From MGOM01 sp035455265 (GTDB lineage: Bacteria; Chloroflexota; Anaerolineae; Anaerolineales; E44-bin32), in contig DATIFK010000167.1 of assembly GCA_035455265.1 (NCBI GenBank), forward strand, positions 1-22,521: a DNA stretch of 22,521 bases, in the 5' to 3' direction. Below are positions 1 through 6,273 of this stretch, one piece after another; positions within the stretch are counted from its first letter, which is position 1; every line of letters begins with the position of its first letter. The translations under genes and the position numbers were made by a program. The notes beneath the pieces are model-generated. The model was given only the letters and a program-made list of their open reading frames with translations, was not told the DNA's origin and made no database searches.

Positions 1-1
1 C

Positions 2-274
2 CTCGGCACGGTCGACGTCGCTCTGGTTCCTGTCGGCGGCGGCAGCGCTCTCGGCCCGTCGCAGGCGGCCGAGGTCATCAGTCTGATCGAGCCATCGATC
101 GTCGTCCCCATGCACTTCAAAGCCGGCAAGGAGACCCTGAAGCTCGCGCCCGTGTCCCGCTTCCTGTCGGAAATGGGCATCAGCAGCCTCGAGCCGATCG
201 ATTCGTTGAAGGTCACCAAGGGCGGCCTGTCCGAAGAGACCCAGGTCGTCCTGCTCAAACAGGCCCAGGCTTGA
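2..274 (+). CDS. MBL-fold metal-dependent hydrolase, C-terminal part
   Basis: Reading frame open from the left edge to TGA at 272-274; the gene begins outside the window, so only about the last 90 residues are seen. The segment VALVPVGGG followed by a stretch ending IVVPMHF is typical of the C-terminal part of UPF0173-like / L-ascorbate-6-phosphate lactonase-like metallo-beta-lactamase-fold hydrolases, where the His after VVPM is a late metal-site or structural residue. The metal-binding HxHxDH motif would lie upstream and cannot be checked. The substrate cannot be inferred from this part. It is followed on the same strand, after about 67 bp, by a small conserved unknown gene. Confidence 0.75.
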   Translation, partial: LGTVDVALVPVGGGSALGPSQAAEVISLIEPSIVVPMHFKAGKETLKLAPVSRFLSEMGISSLEPIDSLKVTKGGLSEETQVVLLKQAQA

Positions 275-341
275 GTCGCGCCTGGACGCACCCGCGTGAG
301 GGCCGGCTCGTCATCTTCCGGCCCGGGTGGGATGGATGGAC

Positions 342-644
342 ATGGCGGTCAAGCTCCTGATGACCTGGGACATCCTGCCCGGCAAGGAGCAGGAGTACTT
401 CGAGTTCGTGGTGCGGGAGCTGGTTCCCGGGATGCAGCGCCTCGGGATCCAACCAACCGAGGCGTGGCTGACCACGTTCGGCGAGCGGCCCCAGATCCTG
501 ACCGGCGGCGTTACGGAGGACCTGAAGACGATGCGCGGCGCTCTATCGACCGACGACTGGAAGACGCTGCGGGACAAGCTTGGCGAGTTCGTTTCCAATT
601 TCGAGCTGAAGGTGGTCCGGGCCAGCGGCGGGTTTCAGATGTAG
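342..644 (+). CDS. Conserved hypothetical protein, about 100 aa, ferredoxin-like/dimeric barrel-like
   Basis: Encodes about 100 residues beginning MAVKLLMTWDI and ending at TAG 642-644. Three in-frame starts lie close together (GTG 327, ATG 336, ATG 342). I chose ATG 342 because a G-rich stretch (GGTGGGATGG) sits upstream and because MAVKLL begins the first beta strand directly. The pattern is a beta strand, a helix after PGKEQEYF, then LVPGMQRLGI and a second strand, which suggests a small alpha/beta dimeric-barrel (NIPSNAP/ABM-like) fold. That fold is inferred from residue pattern only; I see no catalytic motif and do not assign a function. The gene ends at a strong hairpin terminator and converges on the FmdB-type gene. 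Confidence 0.7.
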   Translation: MAVKLLMTWDILPGKEQEYFEFVVRELVPGMQRLGIQPTEAWLTTFGERPQILTGGVTEDLKTMRGALSTDDWKTLRDKLGEFVSNFELKVVRASGGFQM

Positions 645-665
645 GCCGCCGGTTCCCAGAATCAA

Positions 666-692
666 AAAGAGCCGGGCGTCGCCCGGCTCTTT
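666..692. terminator. Bidirectional intrinsic terminator
   Basis: A perfect 12-bp inverted repeat, AAAGAGCCGGGC (666-677) and GCCCGGCTCTTT (681-692), encloses a 3-nt GTC loop. The left flank is A-rich and the right arm ends in TTT, so it can act in both directions. It lies between the convergent stop codons at 644 and 705. Confidence 0.9.
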
Positions 693-704
693 GGTTTCCA
701 ATGG

Positions 705-986
705 CTAGTCGGATGAGTCGGAGTTACCCGACGGCTTGTCGACGCTCGGGGTCTTCTCGGCCGCGGTGGATGGCTCGGTTTTCTTCGTCGAGGACTGGCC
801 CGAAGGCGAGCGATGGTCGGTCGCGTAGAAACCCGAGCCCTTGAACACGATCCCGACGGGCGTGTAGAGCTTGCGAAGCGCGTCCTCGCCGCACTCCGGG
901 CAACGCACCAGGGGCGGCTCGCTGAACGACTGGAAGCGGTCGAATTGCACACCGCAGTTGTCACAACGATAGGCGTACGTGGGCAC
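705..986 (-). CDS. FmdB-family zinc-ribbon protein
   Basis: A 93-residue protein beginning MPTYAYRCDNCG, the hallmark start of the FmdB/CxxC_CxxC_SSSS family. Two CxxC pairs (Cys8/Cys11 in CDNC and a second in CPEC near residue 30) form a zinc ribbon, followed by KLYTPVGIVFKGSGFYATD, the conserved middle. The C-terminal third is Ser/Lys/Pro-rich and low in complexity, as is usual for the family. GTG at 986 is preferred over TTG at 989 because GGAGG (993-997) lies 6 nt upstream and the family starts with MPTY. FmdB was named as a putative regulator of formamidase expression; the molecular role of most members is unknown. It is transcribed from its own promoter just upstream and stops at a shared terminator. 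Confidence 0.92.
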   Translation of the reverse strand: MPTYAYRCDNCGVQFDRFQSFSEPPLVRCPECGEDALRKLYTPVGIVFKGSGFYATDHRSPSGQSSTKKTEPSTAAEKTPSVDKPSGNSDSSD

Positions 987-1008
987 CAACGACCTCCAAA
1001 GACACTGG

Positions 1009-1037
1009 ATTATAGCCCTCCGCAGGGGCGGCTACAA
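1009..1037 (-). promoter_or_regulatory. Sigma-70-type promoter of the FmdB-family gene
   Basis: On the minus strand, TTGTAG (1032-1037) and a perfect TATAAT (1009-1014) are separated by 17 bp. The predicted start near 1002 leaves a short leader that contains the GGAGG ribosome site at 993-997. Confidence 0.8.
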
Positions 1038-1144
1038 GGCAGCGTCTTTCCCCCTTCGAGACTGATGATACTAGGCTAGCATGCCGCCGTTAGCTGTGTG
1101 TTAACGCCCCGGGCCGCAACGGGCCTCGCCCAGCCTTCTGTGCA

Positions 1145-1173
1145 TTGACGGCGCCTCTCCGGGCCGCTATGAT
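1145..1173 (+). promoter_or_regulatory. Sigma-70-type promoter of rnpB
   Basis: TTGACG (1145-1150) and TATGAT (1168-1173) are separated by 17 bp. The expected transcription start at about 1179-1180 coincides with the first base of the P1 helix of the RNase P RNA, which supports both calls. Confidence 0.9.
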
Positions 1174-1179
1174 GACAGG

Positions 1180-1636
1180 GCAGGCATGGCTGGCCGGGCG
1201 ACCGCGTCTGGTCCCGCGCTTCGGCGAGGGATCAGCCGAGGAAAGTCCGCGCTCCACAGGGTGCGGTGCCGGGTAACACCCGGCCGGGGAAGACCCGGGG
1301 ACAGGGCCACAGAAAACGACCGCCGCTCGCGAAAGCGAGAGGTCAGGGTGAAACGGTGGTGTAAGAGACCACCGGCGGGGCCAGCAATGGCTCCGGCCAG
1401 GCAACCCCCACCGGGAGCAAGGCCAAGCAGGAGCAACGTCCGCTCTGCGGGCAGGGGACGACCCGTCCCCTCCGAGCTCCGGGTAGGCTGCTCGAACCCG
1501 GCGGCAACGTCGGGCCGAGATAGATGGTCGCACAGGCGGCTGGGAGGGGACGAAGGAACCGGCCGGGTTCGCCCGGCACGTCCGTAAACCCGAACGGCCG
1601 TCGGACAGAACGCGGCTTACAGGTCGGCCTGCCTGC
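1180..1636 (+). ncRNA. rnpB: RNase P RNA (bacterial type A)
   Basis: This is the catalytic RNA that removes 5' leaders from tRNA precursors. Diagnostic conserved blocks appear in order: GAGGAAAGTCC (1238-1248) with CTCCACAGGG after it, GGTAACACCCGGC (P8/P9 area), the CAGGGTGAAACGG and GTAAGAGACCACCGG block near 1345-1376, CGGGTAGGCTGCTCGA (P15-P16/17 area), AGATAGATG (1518-1526), and ACAGAACGCGGCTTAC (1605-1620). The ends were set by pairing GCAGGCA (1180-1186) with TGCCTGC (1630-1636) as helix P1. The stretch between AGATAGATG and ACAGAAC is about 78 nt, compared with about 10 nt in E. coli, so the P18 region is enlarged; it includes a UUCG-capped 6-bp hairpin at 1562-1577. Several shadow reading frames cross this gene and are not real. 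Confidence 0.96.
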
Positions 1637-1641
1637 AAAAT

Positions 1642-1716
1642 CAGTGGTCAGTGGTTGGTGGCGAGTGGTCAGCAAGAGCCCTTGACTGACCACCGACCAC
1701 TCACCACTGACCACTG
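1642..1716. repeat. Inverted pair of heptamer tandem repeats, probable rnpB terminator
   Basis: The left arm (1642-1672) is a run of 7-bp units (AGTGGTC, AGTGGTT, GGTGGCG, AGTGGTC). The right arm (1686-1716) carries the same kind of units in reverse complement. The arms pair at 26 of 31 positions around a 13-nt loop. It starts 6 bp after the end of rnpB and lies between rnpB and the convergent esterase gene, so it may end both transcripts. No poly-T tract follows. Confidence 0.75.
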
Positions 1717-1752
1717 CTTCATTCATTGGCACGGCCCCATCGTCCTCCGCCA

Positions 1753-2751
1753 TCACCGAGGAAGCGCAAACCTCGGGAAGAACGCCCACATCTCGCGGTT
1801 GGCGTCGATGATCGACGTCGACGGGCCGAGGATTCGCTTCAGGTAGTCGGGGGCGCCACCGGGCCAGACGTGTCCGACGCCGGTCAGTTTCCACAAGGCG
1901 ACCTCAACTCCATCCGAGCACGGCGAGTAGACCCACAGTGTCGCTGTCTGATCGGTTCCGGGAGGTCCTTCCATCCGCTCCGCCTCGGCCGGCTCGGAAG
2001 GGCAACCGTCAAAGGTTGCCCACTGCGCCAGGACCGACTCGACCGGTTGGTGTTCGACCCGTCGATTGGTCAGGGGGAAGGGCGGCCCGATGCCGCCGTC
2101 GTACAATGCTCGCGGGTCGTCCACGCTGTGGATGTGGAGGATTGACAGCGGGCGCGCCGGCGCGAAGGATTCCAGCGTCATTGCCCCGGCCACAGGGGCG
2201 ATGGCCGCGATCAGATCACCGGCTTCGGCTCCCAAACGGTAGCTCATCATGGCGCCGTTGGACAGGCCCGTCGCGTAGATCCGGCTCCGGTCGATCGGCG
2301 TGACCGCCGACAAATCTGCGATCAGGGCCCGGACGAATCCGACGTCATCGACCGCCTCGTCCTGGGCAGAACCGCAGCATCCACCGGCGTTCCAGGTCAG
2401 GAGCCTCTCGCCGAAGCGGCCCGTGCCGTCCGGGTAGACGGCGATGAAGCCTTCCTCATCGGCGACGGCGTCCATGCCCGAATAGCGCTCCTGACCCTGG
2501 GCATCGCCGCCGCCCCCGTGGAAGTTGAGGACGACCGGGAGCGGTTTGCCGTTGGCGGAGTCTGGCGGAAGGTGGACGTAGTAGGCGCGAGTGCGGCCGC
2601 CGTGTTCGATCTCGTGGCGGATGGAGGCTGTCTGGCCGCGCCTGCAGGCAGAGACGAAGGCGGCTAGGGCGACCAACGCCGCCAATGCCGTCACAGCGCG
2701 CGAAGCCGGAATCGTGAGACTGGTGGCTGGGATGGGGTAGGGGCGAAGCAT
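1753..2751 (-). CDS. PHB-depolymerase-family esterase (LpqC-like), predicted lipoprotein
   Basis: A 332-residue alpha/beta hydrolase of the LpqC / polyhydroxybutyrate depolymerase / feruloyl esterase group. The N-terminus has a hydrophobic segment (about residues 20-35) ending in a lipobox-like FVSAC, so it is probably exported and lipid-anchored. The oxyanion-hole motif NFHGGGG lies near residue 75, the nucleophile elbow GLSNG has Ser164, and GVGHVWPGG supplies the probable catalytic His294; an Asp in HSVDDP is the likely acid. The substrate is unknown; members act on polyhydroxyalkanoate or aryl-ester substrates. The start ATG (2749-2751) falls in the loop of a perfect inverted repeat (2737-2764), with AGGGGCGAAGG as the only ribosome-site-like sequence. 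A GTG about 19 codons in is an alternative but lacks a ribosome site. It follows the aminotransferase gene by 9 bp and is probably cotranscribed. Confidence 0.88.
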   Translation of the reverse strand: MLRPYPIPATSLTIPASRAVTALAALVALAAFVSACRRGQTASIRHEIEHGGRTRAYYVHLPPDSANGKPLPVVLNFHGGGGDAQGQERYSGMDAVADEEGFIAVYPDGTGRFGERLLTWNAGGCCGSAQDEAVDDVGFVRALIADLSAVTPIDRSRIYATGLSNGAMMSYRLGAEAGDLIAAIAPVAGAMTLESFAPARPLSILHIHSVDDPRALYDGGIGPPFPLTNRRVEHQPVESVLAQWATFDGCPSEPAEAERMEGPPGTDQTATLWVYSPCSDGVEVALWKLTGVGHVWPGGAPDYLKRILGPSTSIIDANREMWAFFPRFALPR

Positions 2752-2764
2752 CCTTCGCCCCTAC
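2737..2764. repeat. Perfect 12-bp inverted repeat across a stop and a start codon
   Basis: GTAGGGGCGAAG (2737-2748), loop CATC, CTTCGCCCCTAC (2753-2764). On the minus strand the right arm includes the TAG stop of the aminotransferase gene (2763-2761), and the loop includes the ATG of the esterase gene. It looks like one of the short dispersed palindromes common in such genomes. In the mRNA it would hide the esterase start in a hairpin. Confidence 0.85.
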
Positions 2765-4200
2765 GAGGTGTTTGGGGAGGTGATCCGCGTCAGGGGACTC
2801 GCCGCGAACATCGCCTCGAAATCCGGTGCCCAGCCATCGAGGTGGAATTCTCCACTCGGTCGATCCTGCCGATAGGTCCCGCGGTGTTCGCCTCGGGCGA
2901 TGCGTGCCAGCGCCTCGGCGAAACGGTCGACCTCCTCGATGGTGTTGTACAAACCGAAGCTCGCTCGGACCAGCCCCGGCATTTCGGACTTGTCGCCCGC
3001 CAGCATCCGCCGCCGGACATCGGCAACCTCTTGCGAATCCAAGCCCAACAGGCAAAGCACATAAGGGTGCGCGCAGAAGCAGCCGCTGCGCACGCCAATG
3101 GCGTGCTCGTGCCCCAGGATGGCCGCCACCAGGAAGTGGGACATGCCCTCGACGGCAAAGGGAATGACCCCGAGTCGATCCGCGGCTCGATTTGGGTCCG
3201 GATCCCCGTACAGGCGCACGCCCGGGATCTGCGCCAGTTGACGCAGGGCATGGGCGGTCAGCGCGGCCTCGTGTGCCGCCACGGCTTCCATCCCGACAGC
3301 TCCTAGCTCGTCCAGCGCCAGCGCCAACGCCACCGCGCCGACGACGTTCGGGCTCCCGGCCTCCTCTCGGTCCGGAGGTCCGGACCATACGACGTCATCC
3401 ACCGTGACCACCTCGACCGTTCCGCCGCCGCGCGCATCCGGTTCACCCTGTTCGAAGACATCGCGCCGGCCGATGAGAGCGCCGCCGCCGTAGGGCGCAT
3501 ACAACTTGTGCGCGGAGAGCGACAGGAAGTCGAGATGTTCCGGGTCGTCGAGGCTCAGGAGGCGGATCGGCCGGTGGGGCGCCCATTGCGCGGCATCGAC
3601 GGCGATCCAGGCCCCGGCAGCGTGGGCCTTGCGCGCCAGGCGATGGACCGGGTTGATGTAGCCGGTGACGTTGCTGGCCCCGGTGACGGCCACCAGCCGA
3701 ACCCGGCCGCGATGAGCCTCGAGCTGCCGATCGAAGTCGTCCTCGTCGAGACGGCCGTCCGCGTGGACGCGCACGTGGACGACGTGGGCGATCGGCCGGA
3801 AGGGCAGGTCATCGGAGTGATGCTCCATGACGGTCGTCAGGACAACGTCGTCCGGTCGGAGGGGGAGGCGCCGGGCGAGTTTGTTGATGGCCTCGGTGGT
3901 GTTCTTGACCAGCACGGCCACGTGCTCTTGGGAGTCGGCCCCGACGAAATCGACGACGCGGCGACGGGCGTGTTCGTAGGCCCAGGTCGAAAGCTGTGAC
4001 TTGAAACCCGTGCCGCGGTGAACGCTGGCGTAGTTCTCGAGGAATCGATCGACGCCGTCGCGGACGGAGATCAACGCTGGAGTGGAGGCCGCATTGTCGA
4101 AGTTGATGTAGCGACGAGAGGAGCCGTCGAAGACGGGGACGTCGACTTCGACCCCGACGAATCGAGAGCGAAGGCCGAGGCTAGCGGTGGGGTGTTTCAA
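2761..4200 (-). CDS. Class V aminotransferase, cysteine desulfurase-like (SufS/Csd-related)
   Basis: About 479 residues of a PLP-dependent fold-type I enzyme. The N-terminal INFDNAAST matches the class V substrate-loop region. TEAINKLA and EHHSDDLPFR are cofactor and substrate contacts, VDAAQWAPHRP carries the PLP-ring Asp, and LSLSAHKLYAPYG supplies the Schiff-base Lys232. GVRSGCFCAHPY gives Cys374 and Cys376 at the position of the catalytic Cys of group II desulfurases, though the motif is not the usual RxGHHCA. It may therefore be a desulfurase or another class V lyase/epimerase; the substrate is not decided. TTG at 4200 is chosen because GGAGG (4208-4212) lies 7 nt upstream; GTG at 4233 would add 11 residues of poor quality. 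It is divergent from mraZ and probably cotranscribed with the esterase gene downstream. Confidence 0.88.
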   Translation of the reverse strand: MKHPTASLGLRSRFVGVEVDVPVFDGSSRRYINFDNAASTPALISVRDGVDRFLENYASVHRGTGFKSQLSTWAYEHARRRVVDFVGADSQEHVAVLVKNTTEAINKLARRLPLRPDDVVLTTVMEHHSDDLPFRPIAHVVHVRVHADGRLDEDDFDRQLEAHRGRVRLVAVTGASNVTGYINPVHRLARKAHAAGAWIAVDAAQWAPHRPIRLLSLDDPEHLDFLSLSAHKLYAPYGGGALIGRRDVFEQGEPDARGGGTVEVVTVDDVVWSGPPDREEAGSPNVVGAVALALALDELGAVGMEAVAAHEAALTAHALRQLAQIPGVRLYGDPDPNRAADRLGVIPFAVEGMSHFLVAAILGHEHAIGVRSGCFCAHPYVLCLLGLDSQEVADVRRRMLAGDKSEMPGLVRASFGLYNTIEEVDRFAEALARIARGEHRGTYRQDRPSGEFHLDGWAPDFEAMFAASPLTRITSPNTS

Positions 4201-4222
4201 CCCTCTTCCTCCCACATATGGC

Positions 4223-4239
4223 GGCAGGACCACGGTACC
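4223..4239. repeat. 17-bp direct repeat, copy 1
   Basis: GGCAGGACCACGGTACC occurs here, in the csd-mraZ intergenic region, and again exactly at 22394-22410 ahead of the last promoter in the window. Confidence 0.7.
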
Positions 4240-4263
4240 GGAATGAGCAACTTGACAGGCTTA

Positions 4264-4292
4264 TTGCGTCCTGTGGGAAATGTGCGTATACT
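4264..4292 (+). promoter_or_regulatory. Probable dcw operon promoter
   Basis: TTGCGT (4264-4269) and TATACT (4287-4292) are separated by 17 bp, upstream of mraZ. A consensus TTGACA at 4252-4257 is nearby but 29 bp from this -10, so it is not paired with it. The start would fall near 4299, inside the TGGG boxes, which suits repression by MraZ. Confidence 0.6.
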
Positions 4293-4327
4293 GTGGGCGC
4301 TTGTGGGCAAGAGTGGTGAGATGTGGG
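4274..4327 (+). promoter_or_regulatory. MraZ operator: TGGG boxes at 10-bp spacing
   Basis: Exact TGGG at 4274, 4294, 4304 and 4324, plus TGGT at 4314, all in one 10-bp phase; TGCG at 4283 is off by one. Each exact TGGG is preceded by TG. In E. coli and other bacteria MraZ binds TGGGN repeats separated by 5 nt, also a 10-bp period, upstream of its own gene. The boxes overlap the spacer and start region of the predicted promoter. Confidence 0.85.
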
Positions 4328-4375
4328 ACGCCGGGGAAGTCCGGCGTCCTGCGCGAGAGGCGGTCGTTAGAACGC

Positions 4376-4819
4376 ATGTTCCTGGGCCAGTTTACGCACT
4401 CCATTGATGCCAAGGGCCGCCTGACGATCCCCGTCCGGTTTCGCTCTGCCCTCGCCTCCGGCGCGTACGTCACCCAGGGGTTTGACAAGAACCTGATGGT
4501 TTATACCACGGCGTCTTTCGAACGCCTGGCCGGCCGCGCCACTGTCCTCACGACGACGGATCCCGAGGCGCGCGCCGTGCGCCGCCTGCTCTTCGGCGGC
4601 GCCACCGAGGTCACCCTCGACGCCGTCGGCCGCATTCTGATCCCTCCGTTCCTGCGCGACTACGCCGGCTTGCTGCCGGAGAACGAGACCGTGGTGGTAG
4701 GCGCCGGGGAATACTTCGAGATCTGGGACCAGGCGGCCTGGGCGAAAGAGAGTGCCTCGGTCGGCGATCCTGAGTCCAATTCCCGTCGCTTCTCGGCTTT
4801 CGACCTTTCCGCGGGGTAG
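4376..4819 (+). CDS. mraZ: Transcriptional regulator MraZ
   Basis: A 147-residue protein with two AbrB-like SpoVT/MraZ halves. The first begins MFLGQFTHSIDAKGRLTIP, a near-perfect family signature; the second contains TLDAVGRILIPPFLRDYAG with the matching DxxGRixiP. MraZ is a DNA-bound oligomer that represses its own dcw promoter through TGGG repeats, and such repeats are present just upstream. The start is ATG 4376, given by the family N-terminus; in-frame codons further upstream (from 4280) run through the operator and are not credible. The ribosome site is weak (GAGAGG about 15 nt upstream). It is the first gene of the cluster and ends 3 bp before rsmH. Confidence 0.97.
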   Translation: MFLGQFTHSIDAKGRLTIPVRFRSALASGAYVTQGFDKNLMVYTTASFERLAGRATVLTTTDPEARAVRRLLFGGATEVTLDAVGRILIPPFLRDYAGLLPENETVVVGAGEYFEIWDQAAWAKESASVGDPESNSRRFSAFDLSAG

Positions 4820-4822
4820 TCC

Positions 4823-5782
<960 letters not shown>

Positions 5783-5805
5783 GTTAAGGAAGGCGGCAGT
5801 CAACG

Positions 5806-6273
5806 GTGCAGCTTCTGCGGCGGTATCCAACCCAGGCGACTCGTCAGGCCCCATGGCGCCTGAACGTTCGCACGACCAGCAACACCATGCTCGGCCTGGT
5901 GGCGCTGCTGGTCGTCAGCGCGTTGTACCTGGCCGTCAACGCCCGACTGGCACGTGCCGGACGCGAAGTGCTCCGGCTCGAGACGGAGCGCGCCGAACTG
6001 GTGCGCCAGATGGGTGAGTACACCGGCCGCCTCGCCGATCTGACCACGCCGAAGCGCATGCTCGAGCGCGCCTCGTCCATCGGCTTCCGCCCCGCGCATC
6101 CGAAGGACATCGAGTACGTGGTGCTGGATGGGTATGTGCCTCCATCCGAGTTTGTGGCACCGCGTCCGATCGGCAGCCCGCCTTCGCCGCGCGGCACGCT
6201 GTCGCCCGCGTACACCGAGACCCTGGGGGAATGGCTGCAGCGGCTGCTGGGCGGGCTTCGAGGCGAGCGATGA
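5806..6273 (+). CDS. ftsL: FtsL-like septum protein
   Basis: A 155-residue bitopic membrane protein with a short basic cytoplasmic N-terminus, one membrane segment at about residues 28-45 (LGLVALLVVSALYLAV) and a charged coiled-coil-like helix (REVLRLETERAELVRQMGEYTGRL). A C-terminal Pro-rich tail follows. The layout and the position between rsmH and the class B PBP gene identify it as FtsL, which in other bacteria works with FtsQ/DivIB and FtsB to recruit and activate FtsW-FtsI. The sequence is poorly conserved, so the name rests mainly on topology and location. The GTG start at 5806 has AAGGAAGG upstream; the end overlaps pbpB by 4 nt (ATGA). Confidence 0.82.
   Translation: MQLLRRYPTQATRQAPWRLNVRTTSNTMLGLVALLVVSALYLAVNARLARAGREVLRLETERAELVRQMGEYTGRLADLTTPKRMLERASSIGFRPAHPKDIEYVVLDGYVPPSEFVAPRPIGSPPSPRGTLSPAYTETLGEWLQRLLGGLRGER

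Noticed and set aside
300..324. Hairpin GGGCCGG / CCGGCCC as a terminator of the MBL-fold gene
   Set aside because: Only 7 bp with an 11-nt loop and no T-run; in GC-rich DNA this is close to chance, and it abuts the next start codon.
1090..1894. Frames across the rnpB locus on both strands
   Set aside because: The sequence is clearly RNase P RNA followed by a heptamer repeat; peptides such as VVSGEWSVVSQ are translations of the repeat.
2456..3388. 310-aa minus-strand frame
   Set aside because: Overlaps the aminotransferase and esterase genes in another frame of the same strand; no domain and extreme Arg/Gly content.
4252..4257. Consensus TTGACA as the -35 of the dcw promoter
   Set aside because: The nearest good -10 (TATACT, 4287) is 29 bp away; at 17 bp the sequence is GGGAAA. 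TTGCGT at 4264 fits better.
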